From NCBI RefSeq assembly GCF_014649375.1, contig NZ_BMSX01000001.1, forward strand, positions 372,001 through 436,000: a stretch of DNA of 64,000 nucleotides, given 5' to 3'. Shown piece by piece: positions 6,440 to 14,704 of the stretch. The DNA comes from Streptomyces aurantiogriseus (lineage in GTDB: Bacteria; Actinomycetota; Actinomycetes; Streptomycetales; Streptomycetaceae). A model generated the notes under the pieces. That model was not told where the DNA came from. It worked only from the letters and a program-made list of their open reading frames with translations, and did no database searches. Position 1 is the stretch's first letter. Every line of letters starts with the position of its first letter. The translations under genes and the position numbers were made by a program.

Positions 6440-8758
6440 ATGAACCATGACGCTGACCAGCAGCACCTCGCAGAGGCGAACCCGGGCTACGCGTCCGGCC
6501 AACTGGCCAAGGCGCTCAGGACCGCCCACACCCACCAGGACCCCGACACCCGCAGCCGTGCGCAGGAGAAGGGCCGCGCCTGGCGGGCCGTCCTCGCGGG
6601 CATGGCCAACGGGCTGCTCGCGATCGGCTCGCGCACCCCGGTCGCCGGACTGCCCGCCTGGGTGACGCCCGAGGTCGTCCGCGGCGGCTTCGCCACCGGT
6701 GAGCCGAGCGCCGGCGGCCCGCTGCGCGCGTACGAGATCGAGGCCGCGCGGCACGCGGGGATCCCGGAGACCCGACGGGCCCTGTTCGCGTACTGGCTGT
6801 CCGAGGACGGGCTGGGCCGGCTCTACGGCCTGCTGGACAGCGGGCGGTACGAGGTGACCGTCCCCGAGGAGGCCGCCCTGCTCACCGTGGCCTGGCTCGC
6901 CCGGGCCGGGGAGACGGACGCGGCGCTGGACCTCGTCGAGGAGCTGGCCCCGTTCGCGGACCGCCTGCGCTTCACACCGCCGCCCGCCGACCGTCCCGCG
7001 CCCGACGCCGACGCGGTGCACCGCCGTACCGTCGACGACGCCTGGCACGCCCTGCACCGGCGCCGGTCCAGCGAGGCGGTGGAGACGCAGCGGGAGGCCC
7101 TGGCCGTCTGGCACCCGTTCGGGGACGAACTGCTCGCGCACTGGCTGGAGACGGCCGAGGACGGGCAGGTCCTGACGCGCACGCCCGAGGCCGCCTGGCA
7201 CGAGCGGGGCGCGCGGCTGCTGCACCGCTACCGCGACCTCGCCCGCCGGCACACGTACTGCACCAAGCACCTCAACCCCAAGCAGAACCTGGGGATCCTG
7301 CGGGGCGCGCTGGAGGAGACCGTCGCCGGGCGTGAGCTGGACGCGCGTCGGCTCGGGCTGCTGCGGCACGCCGTCACGTCGATGGTGCGGCGCCGCGGGC
7401 TGCCCGGTTCCGCCGAGCTGACGGCGCTGCGCCGGGAGCAGGCCGCGCAGGCGGCGCTGCCCTCGCACCACGCCCTCGCCCAGCTCGTGCTGCGCCGGCT
7501 GTCCGGGCTGCCGCAGGAGGAGGGTGTCGCGGAAGTCGAGCCGCTTGTCGCTCCGGTGAGCGAGGACGAGGCGCGGGAGACGGGGCTGCCCGCGGGCGCG
7601 GCGATCCCGCCCGCCCTGCGCCGGCCCGTCGAGGCCGCGCTGAGCGCGCCCATCGGCACGCTGGTGGAGCGCGGAGTCGTGCCCTCGGCGGAGGTGCTGG
7701 CCGAACTGGTCCCGCAGCTCGTCGCCGCCACCACCGCGCAGGCCTACCCGGACGACGCCCTGCGCACCCTGGCCGCCGCCAACTACCGCGCGTTCCGCAA
7801 CCGCCGTTCGCTGCTGCTGCTCAACCTGGAGCGGCAGGTGCGGGTGGAGGAGCTGCCGTGGGTGAAGGCCGTGGCCGGGTGGCGCTCCGACGCCGAGGCG
7901 GGCGAGGTGTCCGCGATCGCGCTGCGGCAGCTCGGCGAACTGGCCGTGCAGGCCTTCCCCGGCACGATCCTGCCCAACCCCCTCGTCCGCGAGCTGTCCG
8001 TCCTCGCCCGCCAGGCCGACCTGGGCGCTCCCCTGGTCGAGGAGCTGGCCGCGGACATCTTCATGGGCACCTTCACCCCGAAGTTCCTCGCCGCGGCCCG
8101 CGTCGCGGCGGAACTGCTGGGCGGCGGCTCCCTCTACGAGCGCTACTACGGCATCGACTACCGGGCCGTCCGCAACATGGCGATCGCGGAGGCCGGTGAG
8201 GCACAGATCCGGACGTCCCGGCCCCGGACCTCACCGGGGTTCGCGAAGCTGTGCGCCGAGCGCGCCAAGGCCTCCTCGTCCCGGCAGCGGTGGGGCTTCG
8301 GCTCGGTGGCCGCCAACGGCACGGTGATCGAACAGGCGCAGATCCTCACCACCCACAACCTGGCCACCCTGGTCCACCGCGCCGGCATCGCCCCGGCCAC
8401 GGGCTGGGAGGACCTGGCCCGCCGCAGCTTCGGCACCGTCTGCCACCTGACCGCCCGCGTCCAGGGCAACCCGCGCCCCCTGTCCACCATCAAGGACGCG
8501 GCCTACGCGTGGCGCCAGATGCTGTTCCACCTGTCCCTGTGCACGGAGCAGGAGCAGGCACGCACCCTGACCTGGCTCTTCGAGGAGGCCACCCGCCGCC
8601 CCGCCCATGTGACAACCCGCCTGACCCCCGCCCTCACCGGCCTGCGCCAGGTCACGGAGGGCGGCTCAGCAGAGGAGGGCAACGGCCGCCTTCTGCTGGG
8701 GTGGACCACCGGCGGCCACTGGATGCGAGAGGAAACGGTGCCGGCTTCGGCCCGGTGA
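6440..8758 (+). CDS. Large protein of unknown function behind tandem tRNA-like leader
   Basis: A 772-aa soluble, Ala/Leu/Arg-rich and apparently almost all-helical protein; I do not recognise the family and see no nucleotide-binding, kinase, nuclease or membrane signature. Landmarks include HTYCTKHLNPKQNLGIL near residue 275, MGTFTPKFLAAARVAAELL and LYERYYGIDYRAVRNMAIAEAG around 545-590, and VIEQAQILTTHNLATLVHRAG near 630; the last two look like the most conserved stretches. I chose the ATG at 6440 because it follows the second cloverleaf; upstream reading runs through the RNA elements. No Shine-Dalgarno exists outside the folded RNA. The gene stands alone, and its stop lies in a repeat array. 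RNA binding is a guess from context only. Confidence 0.7.
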   Translation: MNHDADQQHLAEANPGYASGQLAKALRTAHTHQDPDTRSRAQEKGRAWRAVLAGMANGLLAIGSRTPVAGLPAWVTPEVVRGGFATGEPSAGGPLRAYEIEAARHAGIPETRRALFAYWLSEDGLGRLYGLLDSGRYEVTVPEEAALLTVAWLARAGETDAALDLVEELAPFADRLRFTPPPADRPAPDADAVHRRTVDDAWHALHRRRSSEAVETQREALAVWHPFGDELLAHWLETAEDGQVLTRTPEAAWHERGARLLHRYRDLARRHTYCTKHLNPKQNLGILRGALEETVAGRELDARRLGLLRHAVTSMVRRRGLPGSAELTALRREQAAQAALPSHHALAQLVLRRLSGLPQEEGVAEVEPLVAPVSEDEARETGLPAGAAIPPALRRPVEAALSAPIGTLVERGVVPSAEVLAELVPQLVAATTAQAYPDDALRTLAAANYRAFRNRRSLLLLNLERQVRVEELPWVKAVAGWRSDAEAGEVSAIALRQLGELAVQAFPGTILPNPLVRELSVLARQADLGAPLVEELAADIFMGTFTPKFLAAARVAAELLGGGSLYERYYGIDYRAVRNMAIAEAGEAQIRTSRPRTSPGFAKLCAERAKASSSRQRWGFGSVAANGTVIEQAQILTTHNLATLVHRAGIAPATGWEDLARRSFGTVCHLTARVQGNPRPLSTIKDAAYAWRQMLFHLSLCTEQEQARTLTWLFEEATRRPAHVTTRLTPALTGLRQVTEGGSAEEGNGRLLLGWTTGGHWMREETVPASAR

Positions 8759-8952
8759 GATGCCTCGGGAAACGGTGCCGGCCACAGCCCGGTGGGTGCC
8801 TCGGGAAACGGTGCCGGCCTGCGGCCCGGTGAGATGCCTCGGGAAACGGTGCCGGCTTCGGCCGGTGAGATGCCTCGGGAAACGGTGCCGGCCACAGCCC
8901 GGTGGGTGCCTCGGGAAACGGTGCCGGCCTGCGGCCCGGTGAGGTGCCTCGG
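8732..8952. repeat. 36-38 bp tandem repeat array over the 3' end of the 772-aa gene
   Basis: GAAACGGTGCCGGC recurs at 8732, 8769, 8805, 8843, 8879 and 8915, with a partial seventh unit. The variable parts follow the order TTCGG, CACAG, CTGCGG twice, so the array is a 110-bp triplet duplicated once. Copy 1 encodes the protein's last residues; the rest lies after the stop, and each unit can form a short GCCGG/CCGGC hairpin. Units are adjacent with no unique spacers. Confidence 0.9.
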
Positions 8953-9052
8953 TGGGTACGCGTGGCGCTCGCCCGGTGGGTGAGGGGGCGCGGTCTGGCG
9001 GGTCGCCTTTTGTCCGACCGAGTCGGGTGGTGGGTGGGCGAAGGTCGGGGGT

Positions 9053-9120
9053 CTGGGGGCGGAGCCCCCAGGGACGATGGGGGTCCCCCCGCTCGAGCGA
9101 AGTCGAGAGTGGGGGAGGGT
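9053..9120. repeat. Dispersed hairpin repeat, inverted relative to the copy at 6093
   Basis: CTGGGGGC, GGA, GCCCCCAG at 9053-9071 is the exact reverse complement of the hairpin at 6093-6111. It is followed by GGGGGTCCCCCC and an imperfect CTCGA/TCGAG stem with G-rich flanks, the familiar Streptomyces intergenic repeat. It probably terminates bkdC1 transcription. The remaining spacer to 9236 holds no gene that I can see. Confidence 0.7.
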
Positions 9121-9236
9121 AGGGGCGGCGGGGCGAGAACACCCGAGCCCGGGCCGGGCCGCCCGGCCACGCGACCGGCCTCCGGGAGCCGCGTCCCGGG
9201 CGACGGGCACGCGGCTCCTCCCATGGGCGGGGTGTC

Positions 9237-10715
9237 TCACCCCCAGGTGATCAGCTTCTTCGGCTGCTCCAGGATCGCCGCCACGTCCGCCAGCACCTTG
9301 GACCCCAGTTCACCGTCTACCAGGCGGTGGTCGAAGCTCAGCGCCAGTGTGGTGACCTGACGCGGCTTCACCTTGCCCTTGTGCACCCACGGCTGGAGCT
9401 TGATCGCGCCGACCGCGAGAATCGCGGACTCGCCGGGGTTGAGGATCGGCGTGCCGGTGTCGACGCCGAAGACGCCGACGTTGGTGATGGTGACCGTGCC
9501 GCCCTGCATCGCCGCCGGGGACGTCTTCCCCTCGCGTGCCGTCGCCACCAGCTCGCTCAGCGCCTCCGCGAGTTGCGGCAGTGTCTTGTCGTGGGCGTCC
9601 TTGATGTTCGGCACGATCAGACCGCGCGGGGTCGCGGCCGCGATGCCCAGGTTCACATAGTGCTTGCGCACGATCTCCTGGTTGGCCTCGTCCCAGGACG
9701 CGTTGATGTCCGGGTTGCGCTTGATGGCGACCAGCAGGGCCTTGGCGATCAGCAGGAGCGGGTTGACCCGCAGACCCTGCATGTCCTTGTCCTGCTTGAG
9801 CTCCTCGACGAGCTTCAGCGTGCGGGTGACGTCGACCGTCACGAACTCCGTGACATGCGGCGCCGTGAACGCCGACCCCACCATCGCCTGCGCGGTCGCC
9901 TTGCGCACCCCCTTGACCGGGATACGGGTCTCACGCGCCGTGTCGTACGTGACGACCGGAGTCGGCGCCGCGACGGGGGCCGGCGCGGGGGCTGCCGCCG
10001 GGGCGGGCTGCGGGGCCTCCGGCTGGGGAGCGGGCGCCTGTGCGGGGGCCGCCGCCGCGTGGACGTCCTCGCGCGTGATGATGCCGTCCGGGCCGGACGG
10101 GACCACCGTCGCGAGGTCCACGCCCAGGTCCTTGGCCAGCTTGCGCACGGGCGGCTTGGCGAGCGGTCGGGGTTTCTCCACGGCGACGGGCGGTGTGGCG
10201 TGGCCCGCCGTCCCATGCCCGTTCAGCTCCGCCTGGACGGCCGCGGCGGCCGCCGACTCCTGCCCCGGGACCTCCACGGCCTTGCGCGGCCGGCGCTTGG
10301 TGGAGGACGTGGCCACGCCGTACCCGACGAGGACCGGCTGGCGGCCGGAACCCTCCGCCTTCGGCTCCGCGGGCTTCTCCTCCGCGGCCGGGGCGGGAGC
10401 CGGTGCCGATGCCGACGCGGGCGCGGGCGTCGGCGCCTCGGTGGGTGCGGCACCGCCCGTCACATCCACCGCGATGATCGCCGTGCCCACGTCCACCGTG
10501 GTGCCCTCGGGGAAGTGCAGCTCGCGGACCACACCGTCGTAGGGGATGGGCAGTTCGACGGCGGCCTTGGCCGTCTCGACCTCGCACACCACCTGGCCGT
10601 CCGTCACCGTGTCCCCGGGCTGGACGTACCACTTGAGGATCTCGGCCTCGGTGAGCCCTTCACCCACGTCCGGCATCTTGAACTCGCGTACGGACGCTTC
10701 CGTCATCGTCGTCAC
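9237..10715 (-). CDS. bkdC1: Branched-chain alpha-keto acid dehydrogenase E2, cluster 1
   Basis: Dihydrolipoamide acyltransferase core of the complex that turns keto acids from Val, Leu and Ile into acyl-CoA starters for branched fatty acids and polyketides. The 492-aa protein has an N-terminal lipoyl domain (lipoyl Lys in CEVETAKAAVELP), a long Ala/Pro linker, a peripheral-subunit-binding domain (VRKLAKDLGVDLATVVPSG) and a catalytic domain ending in SFDHRLVDG with the active His. I chose the GTG at 10715, 6 nt after AGGAGAGG; an ATG at 10706 is the alternative. It directly follows bkdB1, whose stop overlaps this ribosome binding site. Confidence 0.93.
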   Translation of the reverse strand: MTTMTEASVREFKMPDVGEGLTEAEILKWYVQPGDTVTDGQVVCEVETAKAAVELPIPYDGVVRELHFPEGTTVDVGTAIIAVDVTGGAAPTEAPTPAPASASAPAPAPAAEEKPAEPKAEGSGRQPVLVGYGVATSSTKRRPRKAVEVPGQESAAAAAVQAELNGHGTAGHATPPVAVEKPRPLAKPPVRKLAKDLGVDLATVVPSGPDGIITREDVHAAAAPAQAPAPQPEAPQPAPAAAPAPAPVAAPTPVVTYDTARETRIPVKGVRKATAQAMVGSAFTAPHVTEFVTVDVTRTLKLVEELKQDKDMQGLRVNPLLLIAKALLVAIKRNPDINASWDEANQEIVRKHYVNLGIAAATPRGLIVPNIKDAHDKTLPQLAEALSELVATAREGKTSPAAMQGGTVTITNVGVFGVDTGTPILNPGESAILAVGAIKLQPWVHKGKVKPRQVTTLALSFDHRLVDGELGSKVLADVAAILEQPKKLITWG

Positions 10716-10725
10716 GACCCTCTCC

Positions 10726-11712
10726 TCAGTACGCCAGGGCACGGTCGACGGCGTCGAGTACCCGGTCCAGGCCCGGCAGGTACTCCTCCTCCAGGCGCGC
10801 CGGCGGGTACGGGGCGTGGTAGCCGCCGACCCGGAGCACCGGGGCCTCCAGGTGGTAGAAGCAGCGCTCCGTGATCCGGGCGGCGATCTCCGCGCCCGAG
10901 CCGAAGAACACCGGCGCCTCGTGGACGACGACCAGACGGCGGGTCTTCTCCACGGAGGCCTGGATGGAGTCGAAGTCGAGCGGGGAGACCGAGCGCAGGT
11001 CGAGGACCTCGAGGTTCTTGCCCTCCTCGGCGGCCGCGGCGGCGACCTCCTGGCAGAGCTTCACCATCGGGCCGTAGGCGACGAGGGTCAGGTCGGTGCC
11101 CTCGCGGACGACCTGCGCCTTGTGCAGCGGGCCGGGGATGGCCTCGGCGTTGACCTCGCCCTTGTCCCAGTAGCGCCGCTTCGGCTCGAAGAAGATCACC
11201 GGGTCGTCGCTCTGGATGGCCTGCTGCATCATCCAGTAGGCGTCGCCGGCGTTCGACGGGGAGACGATCTTCAGGCCCGCCACGTGCGCGAAGAGCGACT
11301 CGGGGGACTCCGAGTGGTGCTCGACGGCGCCGATGCCGCCGCCGTAGGGGATGCGGACGACGACCGGGAGCTTGACCTTGCCCAGCGAGCGGGCGTGCAT
11401 CTTCGCGAGCTGGGTGACGATCTGGTCGTAGGCGGGGAAGACGAAGCCGTCGAACTGGATCTCCACCACCGGGCGGTAGCCGCGCAGGGCGAGACCGATC
11501 GCGGTGCCCACGATGCCGGACTCGGCGAGCGGGGTGTCGATGACGCGGCTCTCGCCGAAGTCCTTCTGCAGGCCGTCCGTCACCCGGAACACTCCGCCGA
11601 GCTTTCCGACGTCCTCACCCATGATGAGGACCTTGGGGTCGGATTCCAGCGCGCGGCGCAGCGACTCGTTGATCGCCTTGGCCAGTGCCATCGTCTTGAT
11701 CGTCTCGGCCAT
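10726..11712 (-). CDS. bkdB1: Branched-chain alpha-keto acid dehydrogenase E1 beta, cluster 1
   Basis: A 328-aa beta subunit that pairs with BkdA1 to form the thiamin-diphosphate site of the E1 decarboxylase. Family segments are clear: VLIMGEDVGKLGGVFRVTDGL with the ThDP-contacting Glu, TPLAESGIVGTAIGLALRG, RIPYGGGIGAVEHHSESPE and FFEPKRRYW. Start is ATG 11712, one nucleotide after the bkdA1 stop, so the three genes form one operon. The upstream in-frame Arg/Ser/Thr-rich extension is a shadow of bkdA1. Confidence 0.94.
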   Translation of the reverse strand: MAETIKTMALAKAINESLRRALESDPKVLIMGEDVGKLGGVFRVTDGLQKDFGESRVIDTPLAESGIVGTAIGLALRGYRPVVEIQFDGFVFPAYDQIVTQLAKMHARSLGKVKLPVVVRIPYGGGIGAVEHHSESPESLFAHVAGLKIVSPSNAGDAYWMMQQAIQSDDPVIFFEPKRRYWDKGEVNAEAIPGPLHKAQVVREGTDLTLVAYGPMVKLCQEVAAAAAEEGKNLEVLDLRSVSPLDFDSIQASVEKTRRLVVVHEAPVFFGSGAEIAARITERCFYHLEAPVLRVGGYHAPYPPARLEEEYLPGLDRVLDAVDRALAY

Positions 11713-11713
11713 C

Positions 11714-12970
11714 TCAGTTACCCCCGTCCGAGTCCGCGAACGACGCCTGGTAGGCGGCGAACTGGGCCCGCTCCTCGTCGACGAGCGCATGCCCGTCCGC
11801 GTACACGTTCTCGAAGATGGCGAAGTGGTCCGGGTCCGGCATGGCACGGACCGCTTCGCGCACTCGCCTGCCCAACGCCTCGCTCTCGGCCTCGAGTTCC
11901 GCGAAGAATCCCTCGTCCGTGTGGTTTGAGGCCTCCAGGTGGCGGCGAAGGCGCAGGATCGGGTCCTTCGCCTCCCAGGCCACGCGCTCGTCGTCGTGCC
12001 GGTAGCGGGTGGGGTCGTCGGAGGTGGTGTGGGCGCCCATGCGGTACGTGTACGCCTCGACGAGGGTCGGACCCTCGCCCCTGCGGGCCCGCTCCAGGGC
12101 CCACTTGGTGACCGCGAGGCAGGCCAGGACGTCGTTGCCGTCGACGCGGACGCCCGGGAAGCCGTAGCCCTGGGCGCGCTGGTAGAGCGGGACGCGGGTC
12201 TGCTTCTCGGTCGGCTCGGAGATCGCCCACTGGTTGTTCTGGCAGAAGAACACGACGGGCGCGTTGTAGACGGCGGAGAAGGTGAACGATTCGGCCACGT
12301 CGCCCTGGCTGGAGGCGCCGTCGCCGAAGTAGGCGATGACGGCGCTGTCCGTGCCGTCCTTGGCTACGCCCATCGCGTAGCCCGTGGCGTGCAGGGTCTG
12401 GGAGCCGATGACGATCGTGTAGAGGTGGAAGTTGTTGCTGTTGGGATCCCAGCCGCCGTTGTTGACGCCGCGGAACATGCCCAGCAGGTTGGTCGGGTCG
12501 ACCCCGCGGCACCAGGCGACGCCGTGCTCGCGGTAGGTCGGGAAGACGTAGTCGTCGTCGCGCAGGGCGCGGCCGGAGCCGATCTGGGCGGCCTCCTGGC
12601 CGAGCAGCGAGGCCCACAGACCCAGCTCGCCCTGGCGCTGCAGGGAGGTGGCCTCGGCGTCGAAGCGGCGGGTGAGCACCATGTCGCGGTACAGGCCGCG
12701 CAGCTCCTCGGGGGTGACACCGGCGACGTACGGGTCGTACTCGGCGTTCTTGACGCGCTTGCCCTCGGGCGTCAGCAGCTGCACGAGCTGGGGCTCGGCG
12801 CCCTTCTTGGCGGTGGCGCGGGTGGTGCGGGTGGCGCTGGTGCGCTTTGTGCCGGTGGCCTTGGCCGCCGCGGCGCGGGTGGTGCCGGCCGCCGTCTCGG
12901 TGCCGGTGGCGCCGGCCTTGCCTCCGGCGCTGCGTCGCGACTTGCGCGCGGCAGTGCTCTCCACGGTCAC
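11714..12970 (-). CDS. bkdA1: Branched-chain alpha-keto acid dehydrogenase E1 alpha, cluster 1
   Basis: A 418-aa alpha subunit; the ThDP/Mg motif GDGASSQGDVAESF...NNQWAIS is intact, as is the phosphorylation-loop region YRMGAHTTSDDPTRY. GTG at 12970 follows GGAGGAG with a 5-nt gap. The first 58 residues form an Ala/Lys/Thr-rich basic tail (KSRRSAGGKAGATGTE and so on) absent from BkdA2; its role is unknown and it may be flexible or nucleic-acid-binding. First gene of the bkdA1B1C1 operon. Confidence 0.93.
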   Translation of the reverse strand: MTVESTAARKSRRSAGGKAGATGTETAAGTTRAAAAKATGTKRTSATRTTRATAKKGAEPQLVQLLTPEGKRVKNAEYDPYVAGVTPEELRGLYRDMVLTRRFDAEATSLQRQGELGLWASLLGQEAAQIGSGRALRDDDYVFPTYREHGVAWCRGVDPTNLLGMFRGVNNGGWDPNSNNFHLYTIVIGSQTLHATGYAMGVAKDGTDSAVIAYFGDGASSQGDVAESFTFSAVYNAPVVFFCQNNQWAISEPTEKQTRVPLYQRAQGYGFPGVRVDGNDVLACLAVTKWALERARRGEGPTLVEAYTYRMGAHTTSDDPTRYRHDDERVAWEAKDPILRLRRHLEASNHTDEGFFAELEAESEALGRRVREAVRAMPDPDHFAIFENVYADGHALVDEERAQFAAYQASFADSDGGN

Positions 12971-13110
12971 GTGTGCTCCTCCGTCGGTCCGGCCCCCGGG
13001 GTTGCCGGGAACCAGTGCGGCTCACCTGTTTCCGACACCCGTGCACGGGGTGGGTGTCACTCGGCCGGAACAGGCGTGACAGGTGCCCCGGCGAGCGCCC
13101 TGCAAGCCTC

Positions 13111-13140
13111 ACGTTACCCAGTGCGACACATTTCTGTGAA
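13111..13140 (-). promoter_or_regulatory. Candidate promoter of bkdA1B1C1
   Basis: On the reverse strand, TTCACA, an 18-bp spacer and TAACGT resemble vegetative promoter hexamers. The leader to the bkdA1 GTG would be about 130 nt. Confidence 0.35.
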
Positions 13141-13163
13141 ACCCCTCCTGACCTGCGTTTTTG

Positions 13164-13177
13164 CTTGGATTTCCAAG
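13164..13177. promoter_or_regulatory. Palindrome CTTGGA-TT-TCCAAG upstream of bkdA1
   Basis: 6-bp arms around two bases, about 25 bp upstream of the candidate -35. A plausible regulator site; its binder is unknown. The rest of 12971-13568 contains no gene that I can support. Confidence 0.35.
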
Positions 13178-13568
13178 TAAATCGGCAAAGTCGGGAAGGA
13201 CCCTGGTCACAGCCTTGCAGGAGGCCGGAGCAACGGCACGTTATCCCGCACACCCAGCTCACGGGAAGAGTTCGTGTCCGAGACCGATCCCTTACGTGTA
13301 GACCGAAATTCCGGGATTTTTCTCCCCAACGACCACCAGGTCGTCCGGCGTGGCGCGCGCCGAGGCCGTTCTCGACGGATCACGGCATCGAAGTGGTCGG
13401 CGAGGGGATCACCGACCGCCGCATCGGCGGGAGACTCCCTCTCACCCCGGACCACTTCACGCCACCGCAGCATCCCAAGGCGACCGTCGGAGACCACTTG
13501 TGACGCCTGGTGACGTTCTGTGACAACGCCCAGCTCACAGGCGCGTCTCGTGCCCTAGCATCGGGCGC

Positions 13569-14600
13569 GTGCCGCGCTCCTGTGTACCACCCCTCGTGCC
13601 CCACGCGCCCCCTCTGGGAGCCCTCCTCCGCCGGTACGCCGCCGGCTCCCCGCTCGCCTGCGAACCCGTCGACCAGGGGCTGCTGAACCGGGGCTACCGT
13701 CTGCGCACGACCCGCGGCCGCTACTTCCTCAAGCACCACTTCGACCCGGACACCGCCGACCCGGCCTCGATCGTCCGCCAGCACCGGGCCACCCAGCGTC
13801 TGGCCGACCTGGGCGTTCCCGTGGCGCCCCCGCTGCCCGGCCGCGACGGGCGCACGGTCGCCGTCGTCGGCGGCCACGCCTACGCCCTGCACCCCTGGAT
13901 CGACGGCCGCCACCGGCACGGTGCCCAGCTCACGCCCGTCGGGTGCGCCCGCCTGGGGGCGCTGCTGGGTGTCGTCCACGCGAGCCTGGAGCGCGTGATG
14001 CCGGTGCACGCGCGGGCCCGCACCACCCCTGTCGAGAGCCCCGCCCCCGATGACACCTTCGCCCTGATCGACGACCTCCTCGCGCGCGTGCGCCGGCACC
14101 GCCCCGCCGACTCCTTCGACGAGCTGGCCCGCCACCGGCTGCTGGAGCGGCGGACCCTGCTGGAACGGCACGCGGACCGCCGTCCCCCGCACGGCGGTCC
14201 GGTCGGTTGGGTGCACGGGGACTTCCACCCGTTCAACCTGCTCTACCGCGGCGACGCCCCCGCCGCCATCGTCGACTGGGACCGGCTCGGCGTGCAGCCC
14301 CGCGCGGAGGAGGCCGTGCGCGCCGCCGCGATCTTCTTCGTCCTCCCCGACGGCACCCTCGACCTGCCCAAGGCCCGGGCGTACGCGCGCGCGTACCGGC
14401 GCACGGCCGGGGCCACGCCCTCCGAACTGGCGGCGGCCGTGCACCGCGTGTGGTGGGAGCGCCTCAACGACTTCTGGATGCTGCGCTGGCACTACGAGCG
14501 CGGCGACACCCGCGCCGACTCCCAGTTCCCGGCCAGCTCGGCTCTCGCCGTGTGGTGGACACGGGAGTACGGCGCGGTGTGCGACGCCTTCACGGGCTGA
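13569..14600 (+). CDS. APH/choline-kinase-fold phosphotransferase
   Basis: A 343-aa enzyme of the aminoglycoside/homoserine phosphotransferase superfamily. The Brenner motif HGDFHPFNLL gives the catalytic Asp and Asn, and VDWDRLG provides the metal-binding Asp. The N-lobe Lys is likely in RGRYFLKHHF. The substrate is unknown; many streptomycete homologues have no resistance role. GTG 13569 lies 7 nt after TAGCAT (13556-13561), so the message may be leaderless. It is divergent from bkdA1 and convergent with the kinase at 14705. Confidence 0.82.
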   Translation: MPRSCVPPLVPHAPPLGALLRRYAAGSPLACEPVDQGLLNRGYRLRTTRGRYFLKHHFDPDTADPASIVRQHRATQRLADLGVPVAPPLPGRDGRTVAVVGGHAYALHPWIDGRHRHGAQLTPVGCARLGALLGVVHASLERVMPVHARARTTPVESPAPDDTFALIDDLLARVRRHRPADSFDELARHRLLERRTLLERHADRRPPHGGPVGWVHGDFHPFNLLYRGDAPAAIVDWDRLGVQPRAEEAVRAAAIFFVLPDGTLDLPKARAYARAYRRTAGATPSELAAAVHRVWWERLNDFWMLRWHYERGDTRADSQFPASSALAVWWTREYGAVCDAFTG

Positions 14601-14641
14601 CGGCCCCCGGAACGGACTGGAGGAGCGGCCCCCGAAACGGC

Positions 14642-14682
14642 CACGCGCGCGTGAAGCCCCGTCAGGGGTTCACGCGCGCGTG
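14642..14682. terminator. Bidirectional terminator
   Basis: An 18-bp stem with one bulged base (CACGCGCGCGTGAAGCCCC, loop GTCA, GGGGTTCACGCGCGCGTG) separates two convergent genes. Confidence 0.88.
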
Positions 14683-14704
14683 CGTCGTGCCGTGTGCGGG
14701 CGGG

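Noticed and set aside
8732..8952. CRISPR array
   Set aside because: Units are adjacent with only 5-6 variable bases, the variable parts themselves repeat in order, and no cas genes are in the window.
9080..9107. Regulatory site for bkdC1
   Set aside because: The sequence is the widespread streptomycete intergenic repeat, located downstream of the gene's stop.
11718..13262. Long open frame (514 aa) overlapping bkdA1 in another frame
   Set aside because: Same strand as bkdA1, but Arg/Pro-rich nonsense; bkdA1 has full family homology in its own frame.
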